Source: DAOUAE01 sp034433795 (GTDB taxonomy: Bacteria; Chloroflexota; UBA6077; FW602-bin22; DAOUAE01). Taken from it: a stretch of DNA of 64,000 nucleotides. A program made the translations under genes and the position numbers. The notes below the pieces were generated by a model. It was not told where the DNA came from. It ran no database searches and saw only the letters and a program-made list of their open reading frames with translations. This document shows positions 25,389 to 33,805 of this stretch, piece after piece (positions within the stretch are counted from its first letter, which is position 1; every line of letters starts with the position of its first letter). The stretch is taken from the NCBI GenBank assembly GCA_034433795.1, contig DAOUAE010000034.1, forward strand, positions 12,907 through 76,906, written 5' to 3'.

Positions 25389-26393
25389 ATGCCGACCGGA
25401 ACGTCTCTGCAGCCCCGGCTCTGGTTGACCGCTCTCTACACCATTCCGTCGGTCGCCTCGCTCCGGGACCTCGACCCGGTCGCCCGCTGGCTGGTGATGG
25501 GCCGGGCGGCGGTCCTGGTGATGACGGTGGTGGCGGCCGGACTGGGTGGACTCTTCGCCGTGCTCGATGGGGTCTTCCACCCGCTTCGCTTCCTGGTGGC
25601 CGCTCTCGGCCTGGTCCTGGCGCACTTCGCCAGCAACCTGGCCAACGACTACTTCGACTTCGTCCAGGGCAAAGACACCCCCGATTCGCCGCGGGTCCGC
25701 TACGGCCCCCATCCCCTGGCCCATCAGGGGGCCTCGCCCCAGGGGCTTCTCGTCGCCACCCTGCTGGCCCTGGCCGGCGCGGCGCTGGCCGGACTCTGGC
25801 TGACCGCCGCCGTCGGACCCGGCGTCGTACTCTTCGCCGGGCTCGGACTGCTGGTGCTCCTGACCTATACCGGCGGCCCTCTGCCCCTGAAATACAGCGG
25901 ACTGGGCGAGCTGGCGGTCCTGCTCGTCTGGGGGCCGCTGATGGTCGGCGGCACCTACTACAGCCAGGCGGGAACAGTCCCCCTCTGGCCTCTCATCGGC
26001 TCGCTCCCCTACGCCCTGGGGGTGACCACTGTTCTTCTGGGCAAGCATCTGGATAAGGCTGCCTTCGACCAGGAGCGCGGGGTGCGAACCCTCCCGGTCC
26101 TTCTCGGCCCCGCCAGAGCCCGCCGCCTGACCCAGGCCCTCATCGTCCTGATGTATCTGACGGCCGTGGGCGTGGCGTTCTGGCGCGGGCTGCCGGGACT
26201 GCTGGCGGTCCTGCTCAACCTGGTCACGGCCGGACGAACCCTCGCCTTTCTCCATCGTGCAAAACCGCCCGAGCGGCCGCTCTGGTATGTCGGGGCCACT
26301 TTCTGGCACAACCGCCGGTTCGGCCTGCTGCTGGTCGGCGGGCTCCTCCTGGAGATAGGGGTGCGGGCGGTGACCGGCCGCCTCCCGGCCTGA
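25389..26393 (+). CDS. UbiA/MenA-type prenyltransferase
   Basis: A 334-residue polytopic membrane protein with about eight hydrophobic segments. The first Asp-rich motif is SNLANDYFDFVQG (near residue 83) and the second is LGKHLDKAAFDQERGVRTLP, both needed to bind Mg-prenyl diphosphate. The NDYFD form is like MenA (1,4-dihydroxy-2-naphthoate prenyltransferase), pointing to menaquinone synthesis, but no other men gene is nearby. Acceptor therefore unassigned. ATG 25389 is supported by the promoter at 25318; the ribosome site is weak. Confidence 0.85.
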   Translation: MPTGTSLQPRLWLTALYTIPSVASLRDLDPVARWLVMGRAAVLVMTVVAAGLGGLFAVLDGVFHPLRFLVAALGLVLAHFASNLANDYFDFVQGKDTPDSPRVRYGPHPLAHQGASPQGLLVATLLALAGAALAGLWLTAAVGPGVVLFAGLGLLVLLTYTGGPLPLKYSGLGELAVLLVWGPLMVGGTYYSQAGTVPLWPLIGSLPYALGVTTVLLGKHLDKAAFDQERGVRTLPVLLGPARARRLTQALIVLMYLTAVGVAFWRGLPGLLAVLLNLVTAGRTLAFLHRAKPPERPLWYVGATFWHNRRFGLLLVGGLLLEIGVRAVTGRLPA

Positions 26394-26599
26394 CCCACCG
26401 GGCGGCGTGGACGGGGCAGGCCGGTCCACGGATGACCGGAACCGGGTCTGGCCCGGGGAGCAGGTCGCGCTCCCTCTCCGCGTGCCGGCTGGCACCACCG
26501 GGTCCCGGCTCTCTCCGGCCCGCGCTTTGCGGACAGACTGTACAGAGGCTCGACAGGCCCGGCGTTGCCATAGTCGGGGGCCGGGAAAGGAGCCGAGCG

Positions 26600-27253
26600 A
26601 TGACCGAGGTGCCGGTGACGCTGCGCAACCGCCGGGGGTACCGTCTGGCGGCGGTGTTCCTCGCCCCTGCGGAGGGCGGGCCGTTTCCCGCTGTGACTTT
26701 CGCCCACGGTCTCTACAGCCACAAGGGCAGCCCCCGAAATCGTCTGGTGGCCGAGCAGCTGGTGGCCGAGGGGTTTGCCGCTCTCCTCTTCGATTTCACC
26801 GGCCACGGCGAGAGCGAGGGGACGCTGGCCGAGTCGACCCTGGAGCAGCAGGTGGACGACCTGGGAGCGGCCCTCGACTTCCTGGCCCAGCACCCTCGGG
26901 TCGATGCCGGCCGGCTGGGGGTGAGCGGGTCGAGTACCGGCGCGGCGGTGGCGATCGTCCGGGCTGTCCAGGACCCGCGCATTCGGGTCCTGGCCCTGCG
27001 CAGTCCGCGGGTGGGACACGTCCTGCCCTACGCCGCCCGCTGCACTATCCCGGCGCTCATCATCGTCGGGGCGGCCGATACCGTTATCCTCCCCGAGGCC
27101 GAGGCTCTTTACCGTCTCTGGCCGGCCGAGAAGCGCTGGGTGACCGTGCCTGGGGCCGGCCACCTCTTCGAGGAGCCGGCGGCCATGGAGCAGATGGCCC
27201 GGGCGATCGTGGCCTGGTTCGTTGAGAAACTGGGGGCAGCCGCCCGGGCCTAG
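26600..27253 (+). CDS. Alpha/beta hydrolase
   Basis: A 217-residue hydrolase-fold protein from ATG 26600, preceded by AAAGGAG. Nucleophile elbow GSSTG (LGVSGSSTGAAVAI), oxyanion region TFAHGLYSHKGSPRN, acid Asp in GAADTVI and His in GAGHLFEE. This short type resembles acyl-hydrolases of the dienelactone-hydrolase or YqiA-like sort; substrate not assigned. The 206-base gap upstream contains no clear promoter. An open frame extends upstream but has no start signal. Confidence 0.83.
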   Translation: MTEVPVTLRNRRGYRLAAVFLAPAEGGPFPAVTFAHGLYSHKGSPRNRLVAEQLVAEGFAALLFDFTGHGESEGTLAESTLEQQVDDLGAALDFLAQHPRVDAGRLGVSGSSTGAAVAIVRAVQDPRIRVLALRSPRVGHVLPYAARCTIPALIIVGAADTVILPEAEALYRLWPAEKRWVTVPGAGHLFEEPAAMEQMARAIVAWFVEKLGAAARA

Positions 27254-27281
27254 CGTCTCCAGCGGGTCGAGTCGGCCGGTT

Positions 27282-28232
27282 TTAAAAGCCCCGACGCTTG
27301 TCCACCACGTTGATGAGCGGCTCGCCCCGCTGGAAGCGGCCGATGTTCTCGTGAATGATCTGCCAGAGGAGATCGGCCGTCAGCCGTGAGGCGGCTGAGA
27401 TGTGCGGGGTGATGATCACGTTGTCCAGGTCCCAGAACGGGCTCTCCGGCGGCAGCGGCTCGGTCTCGAAGACGTCGATCCCGGCCCCCGCGAGGCGGCG
27501 CTCTTTCAGGGCGGTCAGGAGAGCCGCCTCGTCCACAATGCCGCCGCGCGAGACGATCATAAGGTAAGCGGTCGGCTTGAGGAGGGCCAGGAGGTCGGCG
27601 CCGATCATACCGCGCGTCTCCGGCGTGAGCGGGCAGCAGATGCTGACCACGTCGGACCGACGCATCAGGTCCGGCAGGCCCTCCGGCCCCCAGACCGCCG
27701 AGACACCCGGCGCCTCAACCGGCTGCACGTCGACCGCGACGACCTCCATCCCGAAGGCCCGGGCCCGCTGGGCCACCGCCCGGCCGATGTTGCCCAGCCC
27801 CACGATCCCCATGGTCAGGCCCTTCAGGGCGGTGAGACGCGCGGCGCCTCCTCCCCGATCCCACTGGCGGGCCTGCTTCTGGCGATTGAAGTAACCCAGG
27901 TCGCGGGTGAAGTAGAGGAGCATGGCGAAGAGGTGCTCGGCGATGGTATCGGCGTGGGCTCCGCGGGCGTTGGTAACGATGACGTCGCTCTCAACGAGCG
28001 CCGGCACGCGCTGCAGCCACTCGACCCCGGCGCTGTGCGACTGGACCCAGCGCAGCCGCCGGGCGGCGGCGAACTCCTCCGGCCCCAGCCAGCCGATGTA
28101 GGCGTCGGCGTCGGCGATCACCTCGACCAGTGGGTGCTCCTCAGTCGGCCAGGCGAACTCGATGTCGGGGAAGGCGGCCCGCAGCGCGGCCAGCCGTTCG
28201 TCATCAGGACGCCGCCACAGGACGATCTTCAT
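27282..28232 (-). CDS. D-2-hydroxyacid dehydrogenase
   Basis: A 316-residue NAD(P)-dependent dehydrogenase. Rossmann motif MGIVGLGNIGRAVAQRA (near residue 142), catalytic Arg in IVSRGGIVDEAAL, Glu in FETEPLPPESP and His in ITPHISAAS. The family includes hydroxypyruvate/glyoxylate reductases; the wide N-terminal domain and HSAGVEWLQ are typical of the YPL113c/GhrA-like branch. It is divergent from the HpcH aldolase gene, consistent with handling 2-keto acids in the same catabolic region. Confidence 0.88.
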   Translation of the reverse strand: MKIVLWRRPDDERLAALRAAFPDIEFAWPTEEHPLVEVIADADAYIGWLGPEEFAAARRLRWVQSHSAGVEWLQRVPALVESDVIVTNARGAHADTIAEHLFAMLLYFTRDLGYFNRQKQARQWDRGGGAARLTALKGLTMGIVGLGNIGRAVAQRARAFGMEVVAVDVQPVEAPGVSAVWGPEGLPDLMRRSDVVSICCPLTPETRGMIGADLLALLKPTAYLMIVSRGGIVDEAALLTALKERRLAGAGIDVFETEPLPPESPFWDLDNVIITPHISAASRLTADLLWQIIHENIGRFQRGEPLINVVDKRRGF

Positions 28233-28332
28233 CCGGCCTCCTGAACAGAAAGATAGGCAGGGGCTATTCTAGCATCCCTCTCGGTTCTGTGCTACACTGA
28301 GCCCCGCACAATGCCAGTCAGGGTAAGGAGCG

Positions 28333-29208
28333 ATGCCGCGCATCAACCGCATGATCGACCTGCTGGCCCAGGGCCAGCCTGTCTACTACACCGGCGTCCC
28401 GGAGGAGGAGCGCTCGTTTGAAGGAGGGCTGCGGCTGGCTCACACCTGGGCCGATTATCTGACCTACGATATGGAGCACCATCCCTTCGATGTCAGCCGG
28501 CTGGCCGCCTTCATGCGGGGTCTGGCGGCCGGCGGGCCGACGCGGAGTGGCCACCGCACCCCGGCGGTCATCGTCACTCTGCCGATGGAGGGGACCGACG
28601 AACAGTCGGTCCGGGCCAACGCCTGGATGATCAAGCAGGTCCTGGCCACCGGCGTCCACGGCCTGCTCCTCTGCCACGCCGAATCGCCCGAGGCCGTCCG
28701 GGCCTTCGTCGAGGCGGCACGCTATCCTTTCCACCGGATCGGTGTGGGCGCGGGGCTGGGCGAGGGCCGGCGGGGCTCGGGTGGCCAGGCCACGGCCGCT
28801 GCTGTCTGGGGCGTCTCGGTGGACGAGTACCTGGCCAAAGCCGATGTCTGGCCGCTCAACCCCGAGGGCGAGATCATTCTGGGAATCAAGATCGAGAACC
28901 GGCGGGCGCTCGAACGGGCCGAGGAGACCACCCGCGTCCCGGGGATCGCCTTCGCCGAGTGGGGTCCGGGGGATATGGGCATGTCGTTCGGCTACCCGAA
29001 CCGCCACGATGAGCCCTATCCGCCCGAGATGCTGGCCGCCCGCGCCCGGGTGCTGGCCGCCTGCAAAGCCAACAATCTCTTCTTCCTCAACCAGGTCCGT
29101 CCGGATAACGTCATCGCCATGATCCAGGAGGGCGTGATGATCGGGGCGGCCACCCGCGAGGCGGCCGAGATCGGCCGGCGCTACACCGGCCGGACGCTGC
29201 CGTGGTGA
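28333..29208 (+). CDS. HpcH/HpaI aldolase family protein
   Basis: A 291-residue class II pyruvate-type aldolase/citrate-lyase-fold protein. It shows the substrate-entry segment ADYLTYDMEHHPFD, the Mg-binding IKIENRRAL (Glu) and GIAFAEWGPGDMGMSFGYP (Asp). Relatives cleave 2-keto-3-deoxy sugar acids or 4-hydroxy-2-oxoheptanedioate to pyruvate plus an aldehyde. A possible -10 (TACACT, 28293-28298) lies 35 bases upstream. It forms a two-gene unit with the aldo/keto reductase 12 bases downstream, which could reduce or oxidise the aldehyde product (inference). Confidence 0.85.
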   Translation: MPRINRMIDLLAQGQPVYYTGVPEEERSFEGGLRLAHTWADYLTYDMEHHPFDVSRLAAFMRGLAAGGPTRSGHRTPAVIVTLPMEGTDEQSVRANAWMIKQVLATGVHGLLLCHAESPEAVRAFVEAARYPFHRIGVGAGLGEGRRGSGGQATAAAVWGVSVDEYLAKADVWPLNPEGEIILGIKIENRRALERAEETTRVPGIAFAEWGPGDMGMSFGYPNRHDEPYPPEMLAARARVLAACKANNLFFLNQVRPDNVIAMIQEGVMIGAATREAAEIGRRYTGRTLPW

Positions 29209-29220
29209 GGAGGTCCACTG

Positions 29221-30207
29221 ATGGCCCAACCGTCGGCGACCCTGCCCAAGCGCCCCTTCGGCCCGACCGGTCTCCTGGTGACCCCCATCTGCGTGGGCTG
29301 TGCCCCCCTGGGCAATATGCCCGAGACCTTCGCCTACGCGGTACCTGAGGAGCAGGCCCTGGCCACCATCCGCGAGGTCTTCCGCAGTCCGATCAACTTC
29401 CTGGACACCGCTGCCGCCTACGGCGATGGGGAGAGCGAGCGACGGATCGGCCTTGTCCTGCGCGAACTGGGCGGGCTGCCTCCCGGCTACGTCCTGGCCA
29501 CCAAGGCCGACCGCGACCTGCGCACGGGCGACTTCAGCGGCGAACAGATGCGCCGCTCGGTCGAGCGGAGCCTGCGTCTCCTCGGCCTCGACCGACTGCA
29601 GATCGTCTACCTGCACGACCCCGAGCACACCACGTTTGAGAACGTCATGGCCCCCGGCGGCCCGCTGGCGGTTCTCCAGCGCCTCAAGGAGGAAGGGGTC
29701 ATCGAGCATCTGGGGGTGGCCGGGGGGCCCATCGACCTGATGATCCGCTATGTCGAGACCGGGGCCTTCGAGGCGGTCATCACCCACAACCGCTACACTC
29801 TGATCAACCGGACGGCCGAGCCGCTCATCGAGCTGGCCTATCGGCGGGGACTGGCGGTGGTCAACGCCGCGCCTTACGGCAGCGGCATCCTGGCCAAAGG
29901 GCCCGACGCCTACCCCCGCTACGCCTACCAGGACGCCCCGCCGGCGATCGTCGAGCGGGTCCGCCAGATGGCCGCCCTCTGTCAGCGCTACGGCGTGCCC
30001 CTGGCGGCGGCAGCCCTCCAGTTCTCGCTGCGCGACCCGCGGATCACCTCAACCATCGTCGGGATGACGCGACCCGAGCGTATCTGGCAGACCATCGAAC
30101 TGGCGCAGATCCCCATCCCGGACGACCTCTGGCCGCAGCTCGACGCTCTGGCCCTGCCCGATGGCGACCCGGAGGCCGGCCGCTGGCGGCGTCCCCTCGA
30201 GGCCTGA
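29221..30207 (+). CDS. Aldo/keto reductase (D-threo-aldose dehydrogenase-like)
   Basis: A 328-residue AKR. Catalytic tetrad: Asp/Tyr in FLDTAAAYGDGESERRIG, Lys in VLATKADRD and His in IVYLHDPEHTTF. The overall form, with the NRYTLINRTAEPLIELAYRRG segment, resembles the L-fucose/D-threo-aldose 1-dehydrogenase group, so it may oxidise an aldose. The gene follows the HpcH aldolase closely (GGAGG before its ATG). Confidence 0.88.
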   Translation: MAQPSATLPKRPFGPTGLLVTPICVGCAPLGNMPETFAYAVPEEQALATIREVFRSPINFLDTAAAYGDGESERRIGLVLRELGGLPPGYVLATKADRDLRTGDFSGEQMRRSVERSLRLLGLDRLQIVYLHDPEHTTFENVMAPGGPLAVLQRLKEEGVIEHLGVAGGPIDLMIRYVETGAFEAVITHNRYTLINRTAEPLIELAYRRGLAVVNAAPYGSGILAKGPDAYPRYAYQDAPPAIVERVRQMAALCQRYGVPLAAAALQFSLRDPRITSTIVGMTRPERIWQTIELAQIPIPDDLWPQLDALALPDGDPEAGRWRRPLEA

Positions 30208-30259
30208 GAGCGTCAAGGGGGGAACGGCCCCTCCTCTCTCGGGACACGTGGTCAAGCAC

Positions 30260-30289
30260 AACGCCTCCGGCGACGTCGCCGGGGGCGTT
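30260..30289. terminator. Inverted repeat between convergent genes, probable bidirectional terminator
   Basis: A 30-base inverted repeat (AACGCCTCCGGCGAC / GTCGCCGGGGGCGTT) with one G-T pair, between the aldo/keto reductase and E1-beta genes. There is no long T-run on either strand. Confidence 0.55.
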
Positions 30290-30319
30290 GAATGCCTGCA
30301 GCCGGCAAGAACTGAGAGA

Positions 30320-31300
30320 CTAGACGATGCTCTTGATCGCCCGAATGATATCCTCTTCCTGCGGGATGGCCGCCCGCTCCAGCGTCTGGTTGTAGGGGAT
30401 GGGGCAGTTGGCCCCGCAGACCCGGACGATCGGCGCATCCAGGTAGTCGAAGGCCTGTTCCATCACCTGCATGGCGATCTCGGCGGCCACGCCGCCGCGC
30501 TGGGGCGCCTCGTGGCCGATGACCAGCCGCCCGGTCTTTTTGACCGACCGGACGATGGTCTCAATGTCGAGCGGGTAGAGCGTCCGGGGGTCGATGACCT
30601 CGACCTCGATCCCCTCCTGGGCCAGTTTCTCGGCGGCCGCCAGGCCGCGATGGACCAGGGTGTGAATGCCGACGAAGGTCACGTCACGGCCGGGCCGCTT
30701 GATATCGGCCACCCCCAGGGGGATGGTGTACTCGCCGTCCGGCACCGGGCCACGGGTGGCGTAGAGCAATTTGTGCTCGATAAAGATGACCGGGTTGTCG
30801 TCGCGGATGGCGCTCTTGAGCAGTCCCTTGGCGTCGGCCGGGGTCGAGGGCACCACCACTTTGAGGCCCGGCACGTGGACGAACCAGGCCTCCAGGCTCT
30901 GCGAGTGCTGGGCGGCATTCCCTCGACCGGCGCCCTCCTGCGTTCGGATCACCAGCGGGACCTTGGCCTTGCCGCCGAACATATAGCGCATCTTGGCGGC
31001 CTGGTTGACCACCTGGTCCATCGCCAGGGTGAGGAAGTCGATGTACATGATCTCGATGACCGGCCGCATACCGGTCACCGCCGCTCCGACGCCGATACCG
31101 ACGATCCCCTCTTCGGAGATCGGGGTGTCGCGGACCCGGTCTGGCCCGAACTCGTTGACCAGATTGCGGGTCACGCCGAAGATGCCGCCCCCAGCGCCCC
31201 AGCGGGCGATGTCCTCGCCCATCAGGAAGACCCGCTCGTCGCGCTGCATCTCCTCGCGCAGCGCCTCGTTCAGCGCCCGCCAGTAGTGGAGTTCCCTCAT
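30320..31300 (-). CDS. 2-oxo acid (pyruvate/acetoin) dehydrogenase E1 component, beta subunit
   Basis: A 326-residue transketolase-like beta subunit. Family features: FLMGEDIARWGAGGGIFGVT, DTPISEEGIVGIGVGAAVTGMRPV, EIMYIDFLTLAMDQVVNQAAKMRYMFGG (split over the pyrimidine-binding region), HSQSLEAWFVHVPGLKVVVP and the C-terminal GHEAPQRGGVAAEIA. It is coupled to the alpha subunit by a 4-base overlap. No E2 or E3 gene follows in the window. Substrate could be pyruvate, acetoin or a branched-chain 2-oxo acid. Confidence 0.92.
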   Translation of the reverse strand: MRELHYWRALNEALREEMQRDERVFLMGEDIARWGAGGGIFGVTRNLVNEFGPDRVRDTPISEEGIVGIGVGAAVTGMRPVIEIMYIDFLTLAMDQVVNQAAKMRYMFGGKAKVPLVIRTQEGAGRGNAAQHSQSLEAWFVHVPGLKVVVPSTPADAKGLLKSAIRDDNPVIFIEHKLLYATRGPVPDGEYTIPLGVADIKRPGRDVTFVGIHTLVHRGLAAAEKLAQEGIEVEVIDPRTLYPLDIETIVRSVKKTGRLVIGHEAPQRGGVAAEIAMQVMEQAFDYLDAPIVRVCGANCPIPYNQTLERAAIPQEEDIIRAIKSIV

Positions 31301-32277
31301 GCGTAGATGTCCTCCAGCAGGGACTCGACCGGAGGTTCAGGGCTGGCCTTGGCGAAGGCGACGGCCGCCTCGATCTGCTCGGCCACCTCCCGCTCGATGG
31401 CCTCGGCGCTCTCCGGGGTCAGGATTCCGTCCTCCAGCAGCAGCGTGCGGAAGAGGACGATGGGGTCGCGCTCGCGCCAGCGCTCCACCTCCTCTTTTGT
31501 CCGGTAGACCTGGGTGTCACCGACATTGTGTCCCTCGAAGCGATAGGCGTTGGCCACGATCAGGCTCGGCCCCTCGCCGGCCCGGGCCCGCTCCACCGCC
31601 TGGCGCACCGCATCGTGCACCGCCAGCACGTCCATGCCGTCCACCGCCATCCCCGGCATGCCGAAGGCCACCGCCCGGATCGAGAGGTCGGGCACCGAGG
31701 CGGCATAGCTGATATGGGTGGACATGGCGTACTGGTTGTTCTCGCAGAGGTAGATGACCGGCAGTTTCCAGATGGCGGCCATGTTAGCGCACTCGTAAAG
31801 AATGCCCTGGTTGATGGCGCCGTCGCCGAAGAAACAGATGCAAACCTGGCCGCTCTGACGCATCTTGGCCGAGAGGGCGGCGCCGGTGGCGATACCAATG
31901 CTTCCGCCGACGATGCCGTTGGCTCCCAGGATGCCGGCCTCGACGTCGGCGATGTGCATCGAGCCGCCTTTGCCCTTGCAGTAACCGGTGGCCTTGCCCA
32001 GCAGCTCGGCCATCATCAGGTCCACCCGTCCCCCTTTGGCGATGCAGTGGCCATGGCCACGGTGGGTGCTAGTGATGTAGTCGTCGGGACGCAGGGCGGC
32101 GCAGGCGCCGACGGCGATGGCCTCCATGCCGATGTAGGTGTGGGTCGAGCCGCGGATAAGGCCCTCGTTGTAGAGATCGATCACCTTCAGTTCAAACTGC
32201 CGGATGGTCACCATCTTGCGGTACATATCGAGAAGGGCGGTCGCCGACAGCGTCCGCCGGTCGACATGGATGGCCAT
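31297..32277 (-). CDS. 2-oxo acid (pyruvate/acetoin) dehydrogenase E1 component, alpha subunit
   Basis: A 326-residue thiamine-diphosphate-binding alpha subunit. TDP motif FFGDGAINQGILYECANMAAIWKLPVIY...ENN; GSTHTYIGMEAIAVG, STHRGHGHCIAKGG and GKGGSMHIAD are typical of PdhA/AcoA. The YRFEGHNVGDTQVYRTKEE segment corresponds to the phosphorylation-loop region. Strong promoter TTGACA-17-TATTCT at 32361-32389. Acetoin-type E1 is favoured slightly by the tight alpha-beta pair without E2/E3, but this is not decisive. Confidence 0.92.
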   Translation of the reverse strand: MAIHVDRRTLSATALLDMYRKMVTIRQFELKVIDLYNEGLIRGSTHTYIGMEAIAVGACAALRPDDYITSTHRGHGHCIAKGGRVDLMMAELLGKATGYCKGKGGSMHIADVEAGILGANGIVGGSIGIATGAALSAKMRQSGQVCICFFGDGAINQGILYECANMAAIWKLPVIYLCENNQYAMSTHISYAASVPDLSIRAVAFGMPGMAVDGMDVLAVHDAVRQAVERARAGEGPSLIVANAYRFEGHNVGDTQVYRTKEEVERWRERDPIVLFRTLLLEDGILTPESAEAIEREVAEQIEAAVAFAKASPEPPVESLLEDIYA

Positions 32278-32360
32278 GCTCTTCCCCCCTGCCTGCCCGG
32301 CCCGACCGGGCGCTCGGCCGGCATCTATCCCCCAACCGGGGAGACCGCCGGTCAGGTCTC

Positions 32361-32389
32361 AGAATACGCTATCACCGGGCGCCTGTCAA
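32361..32389 (-). promoter_or_regulatory. Predicted sigma-A promoter of the E1 alpha/beta operon
   Basis: Minus strand: perfect TTGACA, 17-base spacer, TATTCT. It lies about 84 bases before the start codon and overlaps only the intergenic gap. Confidence 0.75.
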
Positions 32390-32396
32390 CCGCCTC

Positions 32397-33779
32397 TCAG
32401 CGCCAGCCGACCTCGCGGAGCGCCTCCCCTGCAGCCAGCAGGTTGGCCGTCTGCATCTCGGAGTACTTGCGCGAGAGGATGACGCCGTCGGCCCCGGCCG
32501 CAGCGGCCCCCCGAATGGCCGCCCTGACATCCTCGGGCGTGGTCTTCTTGGCGTCGGGTGGCGTCGGGATATCGATATCGATCCCGGGCCAGACCGGGAT
32601 CTCACGGTTGACGCCCTCAAGGCAGCGGAGCGTCTCGCGCCGGACGTAGTCGCCCGACCAGCCGGCCGTGTAGATCTCGTCGTAGGGCCGCTCGGCGAGC
32701 TGCAGAAAGTCATACATGACCGGGCAGGTCTTCTGGGGAGTGCTGTCGCGGAGGATCGTCTCGTGCAGGTTGCGCAGGTAGGTGTGGAAGCGGGGTCCGG
32801 CGCAGTTATTGTACACCACCGGCTTGAGAAAGTCGGCGTAGCGGCGGATCTCCTGGTAGTCCCACTGGGCTCGCAGGAGCGGTGAGAACGAGAGGTGGTG
32901 CCAGACGTGCCAGCCGATCCGCTTGTCGGGCGCCACCGCCTTGGCCAGCCCGTAGATCTCCTGGTGGAGGCGCTGATGCCGCTCGGCCCAGAGCGCCTCC
33001 CAGCTGACGATCTCGGGGTAGCGCATCAGCAGCCGCAGAAAGCCGACCATGGCTCCGTCGCGCGGGACGGTTCCCTGGCGCAGCGTCTGCAGATACTCCC
33101 AGAGGGCGCGGTACCCCTGGCGGGCGCGCTCCGGGTCGATCCCCCGCTCGCGGGCCAGGGCACAACAGTGCTCGCAGAAGCAGAAGGGGATCTGCCCCTG
33201 GAGCGCCAGCCCCAGCGGACCCCGGCGCTCCGATCCGTACATCAGGCCGGCGGCCGCCGGGTAGTTCATCAGCAGGTCCTCGACGATGGCGAAGGTCCAG
33301 GCCCGGAAATCGGGGTGGTTAATGCAGACCGTCGGCCGGCGCCGGCCGTAGCAGTCCACCTCGCCCAGCCGGGCCAGCCCCGGCACCCACTGCATGGCCC
33401 GGGGTACCGCCGGCTCGAACCAGTGGAAGACCGCCAGGCCCCGGCGGGTGGCCGCCTCCAGCACCCAGGCGGTGTAGTCAACGTCGCGCCGGTACTCCGG
33501 GTCGGGGGCCCGGAAGTCGCCGATGGGAAGACCCTGGTAATGCGGCGGGTGGGGCTGGAAGAAGGCCCCACCCCGGAAGTGATCGGTGCGCTCCTGGACG
33601 CCGTGGTCGGGGAGAGGGCCGGCCGACCGGCCGCCGGTTCCCAGGGTGAACGTCATGTTGGCCAGGAAGAGGGCGTTGATACCGACCTTTTCCTGGAAGA
33701 GATCGAGGACGGGCTCCAGCCCCTCGTCCAGAAAGGAGATGACGCCGACCTGAATGCCGATGAGTTTCTGGTTCGCCAT
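32397..33779 (-). CDS. Unrecognised protein, glycosidase-like TIM-barrel features
   Basis: A 460-residue cytoplasmic protein (no signal peptide) with GGAGGA before its ATG. I cannot assign a family with certainty. The pattern of short beta strands with Trp/His/Glu-rich loops (FHWFEPAVPRAMQWVPGLAR, GLMYGSERRGPL, WHVWHHLSFSPL, VWPGIDIDIPTP, ADGVILSRKYSEM) resembles a glycoside-hydrolase-type TIM barrel. A Cys cluster, CFCEHCC, sits near residue 205. It is the last gene of the alcohol dehydrogenase/class II aldolase operon, so a role in carbohydrate breakdown is inferred. Confidence 0.6.
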   Translation of the reverse strand: MANQKLIGIQVGVISFLDEGLEPVLDLFQEKVGINALFLANMTFTLGTGGRSAGPLPDHGVQERTDHFRGGAFFQPHPPHYQGLPIGDFRAPDPEYRRDVDYTAWVLEAATRRGLAVFHWFEPAVPRAMQWVPGLARLGEVDCYGRRRPTVCINHPDFRAWTFAIVEDLLMNYPAAAGLMYGSERRGPLGLALQGQIPFCFCEHCCALARERGIDPERARQGYRALWEYLQTLRQGTVPRDGAMVGFLRLLMRYPEIVSWEALWAERHQRLHQEIYGLAKAVAPDKRIGWHVWHHLSFSPLLRAQWDYQEIRRYADFLKPVVYNNCAGPRFHTYLRNLHETILRDSTPQKTCPVMYDFLQLAERPYDEIYTAGWSGDYVRRETLRCLEGVNREIPVWPGIDIDIPTPPDAKKTTPEDVRAAIRGAAAAGADGVILSRKYSEMQTANLLAAGEALREVGWR

Positions 33780-33805
33780 TGCTCCTCCCGCGCGGCCAGG
33801 CTCCG

